DNA of 22,686 nucleotides from Bacillota bacterium (GCA_007120745.1 SKNC01000038.1:1-22686); one strand, 5' to 3'; positions 13,586-21,660 are shown, counted from the first letter of the stretch. Program-made: numbers and translations. The notes: a model not told the origin generated them from the sequence alone.

Positions 13586-13614
13586 AGTATACCAACAATT
13601 CCCAAGAAGAGCAA
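13586..13614 (-). promoter_or_regulatory. Probable sigma-A promoter of abrB
   Basis: On the minus strand TTGCTC (complement 13609-13614) and TATACT (complement 13586-13591) are 17 bp apart. Start of transcription would be near 13579, giving a leader of about 40 nt that contains the 10-bp direct repeat. Confidence 0.5.
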
Positions 13615-13920
13615 TACTTTTATTTCAGAAATTAGTAATAATTACTAAAAATAGGATTAGGGTCCTATAAGATACATTTTAAAATGGGACTGCTATTGTA
13701 AATAAAAAGCCGCACTATCAAGAAATTTAGATCATCCTGCAAAAACCCTGGTGTCTATTGCCCCGTTGAGTGATGTTACCATATATTAATGAACTGTATG
13801 TTTTTAACATTTTAAGGAAAGAGTAAGGGGGACAAATACAATATTTTCAACTTATGGGGGAAACTATAACAAATAGTGCTGAAGACCTAAGAAAAACTCT
13901 CCGTATATTCCATAGTTTCC
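13615..13920. other. Intergenic region between the abrB and metG promoters, no gene seen
   Basis: AT-rich DNA with no convincing reading frame or RNA gene. The one structure I can point to is an inverted repeat GGAAACTAT (13859-13867) and ATAGTTTCC (13912-13920), 44 bases apart. Its right arm abuts the metG -35 box, so it could be a regulator site. I looked for a T-box (AGGGTGG-type core) that might control metG and did not find one. Confidence 0.5.
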
Positions 13921-13948
13921 TTGACATTATAGTTTTTGTTAAGATAAT
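13921..13948 (+). promoter_or_regulatory. Sigma-A promoter of metG-tatD
   Basis: A perfect TTGACA (13921-13926) is followed after 16 bp by GATAAT (13943-13948), or after 18 bp by TAATAT (13945-13950). It lies about 80 bases upstream of the metG start. Confidence 0.65.
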
Positions 13949-13976
13949 ATTTTAAATACAGCAGTTAAAAACTTCG

Positions 13977-14004
13977 GGCAGTAAAGAATCACCCATTTGC
14001 TGCC
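13977..14004 (+). promoter_or_regulatory. Hairpin in the metG leader
   Basis: GGCAGTAAA (13977-13985) pairs with TTTGCTGCC (13996-14004) with one G-U wobble and a 10-nt loop. It ends nine bases before the Shine-Dalgarno AAAGGAGG (14013-14020). There is only a short T stretch after it, so attenuation is possible but unproven. Confidence 0.45.
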
Positions 14005-14027
14005 TTTGAATAAAAGGAGGTAGGGCT

Positions 14028-16004
14028 TTGACCAGAAAAAGTTTTTATATCACTACACCCATCTATTATCCCAGTGATAAGCTTCACATCGGACACTGCT
14101 ATACTACGGTGGCTGCAGATGCCATGGCCAGGTTTAAGCGACTGATGGGATATGATGTGTGGTTTTTGACAGGAACTGATGAACATGGTCAAAAAATAGA
14201 AAGAAGAGCAGCAGAGGCAGGAAAGACTCCTCAGGTATTTGTGGACGAAATTGTTGAATGGATTAAAGAACTTTGGGATATCTTAGACATTTCCTACAGC
14301 GATTTTATCCGCACCACTGAAGAGCGCCATAAGCAGTCGGTACAGGCAATCTTTAAAAAGCTTTATGAACAAGGGGATATTTATAAAGATAAGTATGAAG
14401 GTCTTTACTGCACTCCCTGTGAGGCTTTCTGGACGGAGCGCCAGGCAGAGGAGGGCTGCTGCCCGGATTGTGGATCCCAGGTGGAGATGGTTTCTGAAGA
14501 AAGCTATTTTTTCAAAATGTCCAAATACGCGCAGCGTCTTTATGAACATATATTAGAAAATGAAGATTTTATTCAGCCCCCTTCCCGAAAAAATGAAATG
14601 ATTAATAACTTTTTAAAGCCGGGGTTGGAAGAACTCTGCGTTTCCCGTACCTCCTTTGACTGGGGAGTAGAAGTGCCTTTTGATAATGGACACATTGTTT
14701 ATGTCTGGCTGGATGCCCTGAGCAACTATATAACGGCACTGGGATATCCACAGGATATGGAAAAAGTGGAACAGTACTGGCCGGCAGATGTCCAGTTAAT
14801 CGGGAAAGAGATTGTCAGGTTCCATACCATATACTGGCCCATTTTTCTGATGGCTCTGGGGCTGCCCCTGCCCAGACAGGTTTTTGGCCACGGCTGGCTC
14901 CTGCTGCAGGAGGGGAAAATGTCTAAATCTAAAGGAAATGTTATTGATCCCACCGTCCTGGTGGACCAATACGGTTCCGACGCCATTCGATATTTTTTGC
15001 TTAGGGAAATTCCCTTTGGTTCCGACGGGGTTTTTACGACGGAAGCTCTGATTCAAAGAATTAATTTTGACCTTGCCAATGACTTAGGAAACTTAATACA
15101 CCGGACCCTGAACATGGTCAATAAGTTTGCCGGAGGAGTTATAGAAGCACCTTCTCTGGAGGGAGAGCATGACGGAGAGTTGAAGGAACTGGCCCTGGAA
15201 ACCTCAGGAGAAATGGAAAAACTGATGGATAAGCTTCTGTTCAGCAATGCCCTGGCGGTGCTCTGGAAGCTGGTGGGAAGGGCCAATAAATACATCGATG
15301 AAACGGAACCCTGGGCATTGAACCGGGAAGGGAAAAGAGAAAGGTTGAATACTGTGCTGTATAATTATGTGGAGACCATTCGAATTATCAGCGTTCTGCT
15401 TCAGCCCTTTATGCCCAAAACCCCATATAGAATCTGGGAACTGATCGGAATTTCCGGGGAGACGTCGCAGCAGACCTGGGACAGTTCCAAAGCATGGGGG
15501 CTTTATAAAGGAGGCACCCGGGTCAAGAAGTCTGAAGTTCTCTTCCCCAGGATTGAGCTGGAAAAAGAGGAAGAACAGAAACCCCCAAAGAAAGATAGAA
15601 AAAAGAGCCGGAAAGTAGTAGGGAAAAAGACAGCAGAGACATCTAAAGCCTCTGCAGAGAACCAGGCGGAAAGCAGTTCCCACATTAAGATAGATGATTT
15701 CGCCCGGGTGGACCTCAGAGTAGCAGAAATTCTTCAGGCGGAAAAAGTAGACGGTGCCGACAAGCTGTTAAAGGTGAAAGTAAGTCTGGGACAAGAAGAG
15801 AGACAGATTGTGGCAGGTATTGCTCAATACTATAAACCGGAGGAGATAGTAGGCAAAAAAGTGCTTTTCGTGGCCAACCTGGCTCCGGTGAAAATCAGGG
15901 GTATAGAATCCCAGGGGATGCTGCTGGCGGCAGTGGACGCTGGAGGAAAACTGGTGCTCTCCTCCGTAGACAAAGAGATTGCACCGGGAAGCCGGGTGAG
16001 TTAA
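14028..16004 (+). CDS. metG: Methionyl-tRNA synthetase with C-terminal tRNA-binding domain
   Basis: MetRS charges tRNA-Met (initiator and elongator) with methionine using ATP. At 658 residues it has the class I signature HIGH (20-23), KMSKS (297-301) and a single zinc knuckle with C128-x2-C131 and C145-x2-C148. After the anticodon-binding helical domain comes a Lys/Glu/Ser-rich linker (about 515-550), then an EMAP-II/Trbp-like tRNA-binding domain from about 552 to the end (IKIDDFARVDLRVAEI onward), which dimerises the enzyme. The start is TTG 14028 with AAAAGGAGGTAGGG (14012-14025), and the product begins TRKSFYITTPIYYPS as expected. It has its own promoter and is directly followed by tatD. 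Confidence 0.97.
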   Translation: MTRKSFYITTPIYYPSDKLHIGHCYTTVAADAMARFKRLMGYDVWFLTGTDEHGQKIERRAAEAGKTPQVFVDEIVEWIKELWDILDISYSDFIRTTEERHKQSVQAIFKKLYEQGDIYKDKYEGLYCTPCEAFWTERQAEEGCCPDCGSQVEMVSEESYFFKMSKYAQRLYEHILENEDFIQPPSRKNEMINNFLKPGLEELCVSRTSFDWGVEVPFDNGHIVYVWLDALSNYITALGYPQDMEKVEQYWPADVQLIGKEIVRFHTIYWPIFLMALGLPLPRQVFGHGWLLLQEGKMSKSKGNVIDPTVLVDQYGSDAIRYFLLREIPFGSDGVFTTEALIQRINFDLANDLGNLIHRTLNMVNKFAGGVIEAPSLEGEHDGELKELALETSGEMEKLMDKLLFSNALAVLWKLVGRANKYIDETEPWALNREGKRERLNTVLYNYVETIRIISVLLQPFMPKTPYRIWELIGISGETSQQTWDSSKAWGLYKGGTRVKKSEVLFPRIELEKEEEQKPPKKDRKKSRKVVGKKTAETSKASAENQAESSSHIKIDDFARVDLRVAEILQAEKVDGADKLLKVKVSLGQEERQIVAGIAQYYKPEEIVGKKVLFVANLAPVKIRGIESQGMLLAAVDAGGKLVLSSVDKEIAPGSRVS

Positions 16005-16793
16005 ATGGCTTTTTTAATAGATTCCCACGCTCACCTGATTGACCGGGCTTACCGAAGGGACAGCACTGAAGTGATACAGAGAGCCCTGGACACTGGAGTT
16101 AAGCTGATTATTAACCTGGGATATGATATGAAAACTTCCCTGAGGGCTGTTGAAATGGCGGAAAGGTACCCATTTATGTATGCTTGTGCAGGGGTTCATC
16201 CCCATGAAGCAAAAAGGGTACCCACTGGTTATCTGGACCAGCTGCGGGAATTAGCCCGGAAGAAAAAAATTGTGGCTGTTGGAGAAATTGGCCTGGATTA
16301 TTACCGGGACCTTTCTCCCCGAAAAAAACAGCAGGAAGTCTTTCGGGAACAGTTAAAACTGGCACAGGAAGTAAGTCTGCCGGTGATTATCCATGACCGG
16401 GAGGCACACCAGGAGGTACTGGCGGTTGTTCGGGAGGAACAGGGAGGGGAAAACTCAGGCATCTTTCACTGTTTCTCAGGGGATTGGGAAATGGCTGAAG
16501 AATGCATAGATCTGGGTTTTTACATTTCTATTGCCGGACCCGTCACCTTTAAAAATTCCCGCTCTCTTCAAGAGGTAGCCCAAAAAACTCCACTGGAACG
16601 AATTCTGGTGGAAACCGACTGCCCGTATTTGACCCCTGTCCCCTACCGGGGCAAGAGGAATGAACCGGCCTATGTAAAATATACGGTAGAAAAAATCGCT
16701 GCTCTGAGGGGAATGAAATGGGAGGAATTTGCCATGGCCGTTTATGAGAATACGAAAAGGCTTTTCCACTTAAATAATGAAAAGTTAATATAA
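16005..16793 (+). CDS. tatD: TatD-family metal-dependent deoxyribonuclease (YabD)
   Basis: A 262-residue TIM-barrel hydrolase of the TatD family, a 3'-5' DNase active on single strands that has been linked to DNA repair. Metal ligands are visible: DSHAH (H8, H10), GEIGLDYY (E94), IIHDRE (H130), FHCFSG (H155) and ETDCPYL (D205). The LTPVPYRGKRNEP segment is typical of the family. ATG 16005 starts on the base after the metG stop, with GGGTGAG just upstream inside metG, so the two genes are translationally coupled. The metG-tatD pairing is conserved in Firmicutes. A terminator follows at 16867. Confidence 0.95.
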   Translation: MAFLIDSHAHLIDRAYRRDSTEVIQRALDTGVKLIINLGYDMKTSLRAVEMAERYPFMYACAGVHPHEAKRVPTGYLDQLRELARKKKIVAVGEIGLDYYRDLSPRKKQQEVFREQLKLAQEVSLPVIIHDREAHQEVLAVVREEQGGENSGIFHCFSGDWEMAEECIDLGFYISIAGPVTFKNSRSLQEVAQKTPLERILVETDCPYLTPVPYRGKRNEPAYVKYTVEKIAALRGMKWEEFAMAVYENTKRLFHLNNEKLI

Positions 16794-16866
16794 ATTTTTC
16801 CATGGCTCTTGAAATTCTCTGGCTTCATTTAAGGCTGGAAGAATAAATATTTTTAAAAAATTTCTT

Positions 16867-16910
16867 AAAAGGCAGAAAGTCTGAAGAAAAACTGCCTTTT
16901 TTTATTTTTT
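16867..16910 (+). terminator. Rho-independent terminator after tatD
   Basis: AAAAGGCAG (16867-16875) pairs with CTGCCTTTT (16892-16900) around a 16-nt loop, followed by TTTATTTTTT. It closes the metG-tatD unit. Confidence 0.85.
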
Positions 16911-16953
16911 AGTCATTTTTATCAGTTTGTCCCATATGTTAGTAAAGACGGTG

Positions 16954-17003
16954 AAAGGAGGTGCACACAACTATTTACCACATTCAACCCAAACTGGTAA
17001 ATA
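16954..17003 (+). promoter_or_regulatory. Orphan Shine-Dalgarno and hairpin upstream of yabE
   Basis: AAAGGAGGTG (16954-16963) is a perfect ribosome-binding site with no ATG at normal distance. It is followed by a 9-bp hairpin, TATTTACCA (16972-16980) with TGGTAAATA (16995-17003). An ATG at 17014 opens a 12-codon frame that crosses the yabE promoter, and a GTG at 16961 opens a 16-codon frame. Either could be a leader peptide, or the site may be a remnant of a lost gene. Confidence 0.4.
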
Positions 17004-17025
17004 TTATTTAATTATGGAGAAAAAT

Positions 17026-17053
17026 TTGACAAAACTGCTGAGTTCATTATAAA
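17026..17053 (+). promoter_or_regulatory. Sigma-A promoter of yabE
   Basis: Perfect TTGACA (17026-17031), 16 bp, TATAAA (17048-17053). An alternative TAAAAT at 17050-17055 gives 18 bp. It lies 27 bases before the start codon. Confidence 0.65.
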
Positions 17054-17079
17054 ATGGTTAACTATAAGGGGGTTTAACA

Positions 17080-18186
17080 ATGGATAATGTACCGATGGCC
17101 AGCGGTAACAGGCGCTTCGCAGGCTGGCTGAAGCAAAATTATCTTTTGTTAATCCTGGTTTTTATTTTCCTCGCCAGTATTACTGTATCACTATGTTATG
17201 AGTATTTTGAAAAGGAAGTGGTTTTTACCATCGATGACGGTCAGGAAGTAATTTTGACAACCTGGAAATCCACCGTAGAGGAGGCATTAATTGAGGCGGA
17301 AATTCAGCTGGGGGCCAATGATGAGATTTATCCCTCCCTGGACTCTCCTCTGGAAAAGGAAACCCAGGTATTGATCAAAAGAGCGTTTCCTGTCCATGTA
17401 GCTACTCATGATAACGAGATTACCCATTGGACTACGAAAACTTCAGTAAAAGAAATTATTAGGGCCTTAGATATCGTATTGGGTGTAGAAGACGAAGTGG
17501 AACCTTCTCTTTCCAGCATGTTGGAAAGAGAAACGACTATAAATATAGCCAGAATTGAAAAAGAATACCTGGTTGAAGAGGTGGAACTGGCCTATTCAGT
17601 AGTGAGGAGAGGTACCGCCAAACTGGATAGGGGAGTTAGCAGAACGGTTCAAAGAGGAAAACCGGGATTAAGGGAAGACACTGTGGAAATTGTTTACAGG
17701 GATGGTGAAGAGATAGAAAGACAGGTTATATCTTCAACAGTTGTAGAACCAAAGCAGGATCAAATTATCGAAGTGGGAGAAAATGCTGTCCTTTCTCGAG
17801 GCGGGCATTCTATGAACTTCAGTCGAAAGTTGACGGTTACGGCTGTAGCCTACTGCCCGGGCACAGAGGAATCGGGATGTCCTATGGACAGTGAAGGGCG
17901 TTCCCACTGCACCGGATCCAGCGGCGGTACCGCAAGGACTGCCACGGGAAGGCAAGCCATTGCCGGTGACGGAAGCAAGGCCAACCCTCATATTATTGCA
18001 GTGGACCCGGGAGTTATTCCCCTGGGTACCAGGGTATACATTGAGGGCTATGGAATCGCCATTGCGGCGGACACCGGGGGTGCTATCCGGGGAAATAAAA
18101 TTGACATCCTCATGAGGACCCACGATCAGGCCCTGAGGTTTGGCAGAAGAACGTTGAAGATATATATCTTAACAAACATACGATAA
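17080..18186 (+). CDS. yabE: YabE-like cell-wall protein: DUF348, G5 and 3D domains
   Basis: A 368-residue membrane-anchored cell-wall enzyme of the RpfB/YabE type. The first 20 residues are cytoplasmic, followed by a membrane segment (about 20-39). Two DUF348 repeats (about 47-100 and 103-157) come next, then a G5 domain (about 160-233). The C-terminal 3D domain (about 251-363) has its aspartates in AVDPGVIPLG (D309), AADTGG (D331) and NKIDIL (D342), the lytic transglycosylase-like active site. Family members cleave peptidoglycan in spore resuscitation or vegetative growth. ATG 17080 has AAGGGGG upstream. B. subtilis yabE sits in the same place, after yabD and before rnmV-ksgA; here rnmV is absent. 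Confidence 0.92.
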   Translation: MDNVPMASGNRRFAGWLKQNYLLLILVFIFLASITVSLCYEYFEKEVVFTIDDGQEVILTTWKSTVEEALIEAEIQLGANDEIYPSLDSPLEKETQVLIKRAFPVHVATHDNEITHWTTKTSVKEIIRALDIVLGVEDEVEPSLSSMLERETTINIARIEKEYLVEEVELAYSVVRRGTAKLDRGVSRTVQRGKPGLREDTVEIVYRDGEEIERQVISSTVVEPKQDQIIEVGENAVLSRGGHSMNFSRKLTVTAVAYCPGTEESGCPMDSEGRSHCTGSSGGTARTATGRQAIAGDGSKANPHIIAVDPGVIPLGTRVYIEGYGIAIAADTGGAIRGNKIDILMRTHDQALRFGRRTLKIYILTNIR

Positions 18187-18193
18187 TCTTATT

Positions 18194-18230
18194 GAAGCAG
18201 GGAGTGGCAATAATACTGCCTGCTTCTTCT
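18194..18230 (+). terminator. Probable terminator between yabE and ksgA
   Basis: GAAGCAGG (18194-18201) pairs with CCTGCTTC (18219-18226). A further AGT/ACT pairing closes the 17-nt loop, and TTCTTTCC follows. The T tract is interrupted, so termination may be partial, letting ksgA be co-transcribed. Confidence 0.55.
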
Positions 18231-18281
18231 TTCCAAACAGTTACAATAAAAGTCTCATGGCCGGAGAAAGGAAGCTATCTC

Positions 18282-19166
18282 ATGGATAAGCTGGTATCGC
18301 CTCGGAAGACTGCAGAGGTGCTGCAAAAATATGATATAAAACCAAATAAAAAGTACGGGCAGAATTTTTTAATTGATGAAAATGTCCTTTCAAAGATCCT
18401 TCAAGTTTGTGATCTCAGTCCTCAGGACCATGTGTTGGAGATTGGCCCCGGGATAGGAACTCTGACCCAGGTTTTATGTCCCAGGGCAAAAATGGTGACG
18501 GCGGTGGAAGTTGACCGGAGATTAATTTCAATTTTACAGGAAACCCTGGAAGACTGCCGTAATCTTCAGTTAATTCAGGGAGACATCTTGAAAATGGACC
18601 TGCAGGAGCTGCTGTCTCAGGTGTCAAAAGAGAGGAAATGTAAGGTAATTTCCAACCTGCCGTACAATATAACCACGCCTTTGATTATGAAGTTATTAGA
18701 AGTCAGGGACCCAATTGAAACCATGGTGTTTATGGTTCAGCGGGAAGCGGCTCAACGAATTACCGCAGGGCCGGGGGGGAAAGATTATGGCGCGGTTTCC
18801 GTTCTGGTACAGTTTTATTCCAAAGCGGAAACAGTATTTAATATTTCCCCCAGGGTATTTATTCCTCCTCCGGAGGTGGAATCATCTCTGATAAAAATAA
18901 CAATAAGAGAGAGACTTCTCTACAGCGTTCGGGATGAAAAGCTTTTGGCGGAGGTGGTCAGAGGGAGTTTCCAGCATCGCAGGAAATCTATTCTCAACAG
19001 CCTTTCGGCTTCTCTAAAGATGAATAAGGGAAAGCTGAGTGAACTGATTAAAGAAGCAGGGATTGAACCCTCCTGTCGGGCGGAAAGCCTGTCCCCGGCT
19101 GAGTTTGCAAATTTGACAAATTTCCTCTATAATATCATTGGAGACAATAACCGCACCAAAATCTAA
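18282..19166 (+). CDS. ksgA: 16S rRNA (adenine-1518/1519-N6)-dimethyltransferase
   Basis: KsgA (RsmA) dimethylates two adjacent adenines in helix 45 of 16S rRNA and acts as a late checkpoint of small-subunit assembly. The 294-residue product has KKYGQNFLID (23-32), the SAM motif EIGPGIGT (53-60) and the catalytic NLPYN (125-129), with the C-terminal helical domain containing FQHRRKSILNSL. I chose ATG 18282 because GAAAGGAAG (18265-18273) lies before it and the usual start of the family follows. The frame remains open to TTG 18192, but that part crosses a terminator. The ribonuclease M5 gene usual in front of ksgA is missing. Confidence 0.95.
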   Translation: MDKLVSPRKTAEVLQKYDIKPNKKYGQNFLIDENVLSKILQVCDLSPQDHVLEIGPGIGTLTQVLCPRAKMVTAVEVDRRLISILQETLEDCRNLQLIQGDILKMDLQELLSQVSKERKCKVISNLPYNITTPLIMKLLEVRDPIETMVFMVQREAAQRITAGPGGKDYGAVSVLVQFYSKAETVFNISPRVFIPPPEVESSLIKITIRERLLYSVRDEKLLAEVVRGSFQHRRKSILNSLSASLKMNKGKLSELIKEAGIEPSCRAESLSPAEFANLTNFLYNIIGDNNRTKI

Positions 19167-19196
19167 GGAGGAAGTATAGAAAGGTGCCGATGATAT

Positions 19197-19667
19197 ATGG
19201 AATTTGTCAGCCCAACCAAAGGTTTAATGACCTTTGAAGAAATGTTCCAGGACATGATTCACTATATAAATGAACAGCCGGAGGAGCAGTACAAACTAAT
19301 TACCGGCTCCGACTCTCAGATGAGAGAGTCAGCCCTGTTTGTAACCGCTATCATTATTCACCGGGTAGGAAAAGGGGCCAGGTATTATTTCCACAAACAG
19401 AAACATCGCTACATGGAAAGTTTACGGCAGAGAATTTATTATGAAACATTTTTAAGCCTGGAAACAGCCTCCCGGCTTTCAGGGAAGCTGTCTGAGAACG
19501 GATATGCTGCCATGAATGTAGAAATACACCTGGATGTCGGCGAGAACGGTGACACCAAAGATATTATTCGGGAAGTGGTAGGGATGGTAATCGGCAGCGG
19601 GTTTGATGCCCGGATAAAGCCTGATTCCTACGGCGCTTCAAAGGTAGCGGATAAGTACACCAAATAA
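19197..19667 (+). CDS. YkuK-like DUF458 protein (RNase H-like fold)
   Basis: A 156-residue protein of the DUF458/YkuK family, which adopts an RNase H-like fold. The N-terminal EFVSPTKGLMTFEEM, the acidic ITGSDSQ (35-41), the EIHLDVGENGDTKDIIREVV block and the final IKPDSYGASKVADKYTK are all characteristic. The conserved Asp residues suggest a metal-dependent nuclease, but no function is established to my knowledge. Start: ATG 19197, the only in-frame start after the stop at 19191. A strong AAGGAGG (19165-19171) overlaps the ksgA stop, 25 nt away; a weaker AAGGTG (19181-19186) is nearer. Probably co-transcribed with ksgA, 30 bases upstream. In B. subtilis ykuK lies elsewhere. Confidence 0.85.
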   Translation: MEFVSPTKGLMTFEEMFQDMIHYINEQPEEQYKLITGSDSQMRESALFVTAIIIHRVGKGARYYFHKQKHRYMESLRQRIYYETFLSLETASRLSGKLSENGYAAMNVEIHLDVGENGDTKDIIREVVGMVIGSGFDARIKPDSYGASKVADKYTK

Positions 19668-19680
19668 AATTATAAACCTT

Positions 19681-19707
19681 TCCCTGAGCGTTTCAGGGAT
19701 TTTTTTA
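19681..19707 (+). terminator. Rho-independent terminator after the YkuK-like gene
   Basis: TCCCTGA (19681-19687) pairs with TCAGGGA (19693-19699), loop GCGTT, followed by seven T. It separates the ksgA unit from the opposing glycosyltransferase gene. The minus-strand tail is less T-rich, so a bidirectional role is possible but weaker. Confidence 0.85.
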
Positions 19708-19710
19708 TTT

Positions 19711-20514
19711 TCAGCGGCTCATTCGGTCAATTTTTGTTAGAAAAGACTCCAAAAGGTCCCATCTTCGGTGGTCATGGTAGCCGATGTAATCGATGCCATG
19801 ATAACTCCGGTTTCTGGGCATACCCCTGTAAACACAAATTGCCTCCAGACAATCTCCAGCAATGGTCTGGGCAATCATCTGACTGTGCTTACTATTTTTT
19901 ATGGAAGATCCCAGCTGGCTGTGGGGAATTTCTACGCCAATGGAGATGGTAAAGCCCTGTTTTAAAGCCAGCACCATTTCTACCGGAGGAACGGCAAATT
20001 CCTTATATGGAATGGCTTCCAGCAATCTGCGTGAAATCATATGGGGCCCGTGGGAGGGAGTGGAAAAGCCGATACGGTTTAGTAAGCCGGTTTTCTGGTT
20101 CAAAAGCTGGCGAAAATATAAAATAATCCTGGTCAGGTAACAGGGTTGAGGAGCTGTCGGATAACAGTTAGTTAAGGCCAGGTCCATTTTTTGTTTAAGG
20201 CAGTTTTCTTTTAACCGTTTTAACTCATAGCCGATGTTTCCTACCAGGTCTCCGTCCACAAACAGGACGTAACTGGCCCCTGATTTACAGGCGTACTTTG
20301 CACCTACTGCCCTGGGCACATCAATGCCCAGACTTTCCTGAAAGTGTATGATTTCTATTCGATTGGATTTTAATTGTTCAATGTCCCGTAATGTGCTGTC
20401 ATTTGAACCGTTTAAAACGACAATGATTCTGTCAATGCCAATATTTAACAGCTGGTGAAGCACAATCCCAATCCTGTTTTCTTCATTCTGCGCCGGAACT
20501 ACTGCCACAATCAT
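19711..20514 (-). CDS. Family 2 glycosyltransferase
   Basis: A 267-residue GT-A fold glycosyltransferase. The N-terminal VVPAQNEENRIGIVLHQLL is the nucleotide-binding start of family 2 enzymes, and FVDGDLVG (about residues 89-96) is the DxD-like metal and sugar-nucleotide motif. There are no membrane segments, so it acts at the cytoplasmic side. Donor and acceptor are unknown; in this sporulation neighbourhood a role in spore or envelope glycans is only a guess. I chose ATG at complement 20514 because GGGGAGGTTAC lies immediately upstream (complement 20515-20525). Eight more codons upstream are open but include that site. It is alone on its strand between two plus-strand genes. Confidence 0.8.
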   Translation of the reverse strand: MIVAVVPAQNEENRIGIVLHQLLNIGIDRIIVVLNGSNDSTLRDIEQLKSNRIEIIHFQESLGIDVPRAVGAKYACKSGASYVLFVDGDLVGNIGYELKRLKENCLKQKMDLALTNCYPTAPQPCYLTRIILYFRQLLNQKTGLLNRIGFSTPSHGPHMISRRLLEAIPYKEFAVPPVEMVLALKQGFTISIGVEIPHSQLGSSIKNSKHSQMIAQTIAGDCLEAICVYRGMPRNRSYHGIDYIGYHDHRRWDLLESFLTKIDRMSR

Positions 20515-20610
20515 GTAACCTCCCCCCCTTTTCTTCATTTCTTACAAGACACCCATGCTCCACTACATAATATGGTCGGTTACTTTTTTCGTGACTGTAC
20601 AGAGAATAAG

Positions 20611-20639
20611 TACACATCCGTTTAAATTTTCATATACTA
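20611..20639 (+). promoter_or_regulatory. Sigma-K-type promoter upstream of yabG
   Basis: CATATACTA (20631-20639) is a full match to the sigma-K/sigma-E -10 consensus CATANNNTA. A TACA (20611-20614) with the sigma-K AC core lies 16 bp upstream. There is no sigma-E-like -35 at the right distance. yabG of B. subtilis is transcribed by sigma-K, so the motif and gene agree. Confidence 0.55.
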
Positions 20640-20678
20640 AATAGAAAGAGTGAGAGTATAACAGCGGAGGCGGTTATT

Positions 20679-21527
20679 ATGAATTTTAAGGTGGGGGATA
20701 TTGTTTCCCGTCGGTCATATGGTGGTGATATATTATTTAAAGTCATAGAAATAAATCGAAGTGAAGGGATGGCCCTGATAAAAGGCATTCATGTCCGCTT
20801 ATTGGCGGATGCTCCTTTAGAGGACCTGTACAAACCGGAAAGCAAGAACATACATGAAAAACAGGAAAAGTACAGGGGAAAAGCCCGGGAATGCGTGGCT
20901 CGAATATATAAAAACAGGAACATGAGCAGGGAAAGGCAGGTCCGAGGAGGTAATTTAGAGACTTTTTATGAAGTCCCGGGCAGGGTTCTTCATCTGGACG
21001 GAGACCAGGATTATCTGGAACAGTGTATGAAAATCTATAATAATCTAAATATAGAGGCACAGGGATTTTTTATCCTGGAAAAGAAACAGCCTGAATATGT
21101 TGAAAAATTGTTGAGACAATACCAGCCGGATATTTTGGTGTTAACAGGCCATGACGCTTATTTAAAGGGCAAAAAAAAATTTCAAGATATTAATAACTAT
21201 CGAAATTCTAAATACTTTGTTGAGGCGGCTGCCATTGCCCGTAGATATGAGCCGGGTAAAGATAACCTGGTAATCTTTGCCGGTGCCTGCCAGTCACATT
21301 ATGAACAACTGCTGGCTGCCGGGGCCAATTTTGCATCATCCCCTCAGAGAGTTTTCATTCATGCCCTGGATCCTGTTTTTATCAGTGAAAGAGCAGCGTA
21401 TACATCTTTCAGGCGTACTATAAATATTTCAGAAGTAATTAACAATACCATTTCCGGTATGGATGGATTAGGAGGGATCGAAACTAAAGGAACCTTCAGG
21501 TTCGGTATCCCGAAATCACCCTATTAA
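20679..21527 (+). CDS. yabG: YabG, sporulation-specific spore coat protease
   Basis: YabG is a mother-cell protease that trims and modifies spore coat proteins during late sporulation. The 282-residue protein has an N-terminal VGDIVSRRSYGGDILFKV region (Tudor/KOW-like), GRVLHLDGD, the conserved ILVLTGHDAY, FAGACQSHYEQLLAAGANFASSP and VFIHALDPVFI, all characteristic of the family. ATG 20679 is preceded by GCGGAGGCGG. Just upstream lies a sigma-K-like promoter. The stop lies in a 13-bp duplication (21522-21547). It precedes veg, as in B. subtilis. It appears intact and monocistronic. Confidence 0.95.
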   Translation: MNFKVGDIVSRRSYGGDILFKVIEINRSEGMALIKGIHVRLLADAPLEDLYKPESKNIHEKQEKYRGKARECVARIYKNRNMSRERQVRGGNLETFYEVPGRVLHLDGDQDYLEQCMKIYNNLNIEAQGFFILEKKQPEYVEKLLRQYQPDILVLTGHDAYLKGKKKFQDINNYRNSKYFVEAAAIARRYEPGKDNLVIFAGACQSHYEQLLAAGANFASSPQRVFIHALDPVFISERAAYTSFRRTINISEVINNTISGMDGLGGIETKGTFRFGIPKSPY

Positions 21528-21547
21528 AGAAACATATTAAAGAAACA
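21522..21547 (+). repeat. 13-bp tandem duplication at the yabG stop codon
   Basis: TATTAAAGAAACA occurs at 21522-21534 and again at 21535-21547. The stop codon TAA (21525-21527) is in the first copy and repeated in frame-shifted position in the second. Confidence 0.95.
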
Positions 21548-21596
21548 TAATAGATGGGTAAAACTGTATCGAAAAATGACGAAAACTCATTATTAT

Positions 21597-21625
21597 TTGA
21601 CAAAAAACAGAAAATATGATAGTAT
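21597..21625 (+). promoter_or_regulatory. Strong vegetative promoter of veg
   Basis: Perfect TTGACA (21597-21602), 17 bp, TAGTAT (21620-21625), with an extended -10 TG at 21617-21618. The B. subtilis veg promoter is among the strongest sigma-A promoters known, and the layout here is similar. Confidence 0.7.
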
Positions 21626-21660
21626 TATAATGTTTAAAATTCTTTTTAAGGGTGATGCAA

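Noticed and set aside
13615..14027. T-box riboswitch controlling metG
   Set aside because: No AGGGTGG-type core and no specifier-loop structure could be seen; only a short hairpin lies before the Shine-Dalgarno.
15204..15683. 159-codon minus-strand frame inside metG
   Set aside because: It mirrors the MetRS coding sequence and its lysine-rich linker, giving an artificial Phe-rich protein.
18192..18281. N-terminal extension of KsgA
   Set aside because: The stretch includes the yabE terminator hairpin, and conserved KsgA sequence starts after ATG 18282, which has its own ribosome-binding site.
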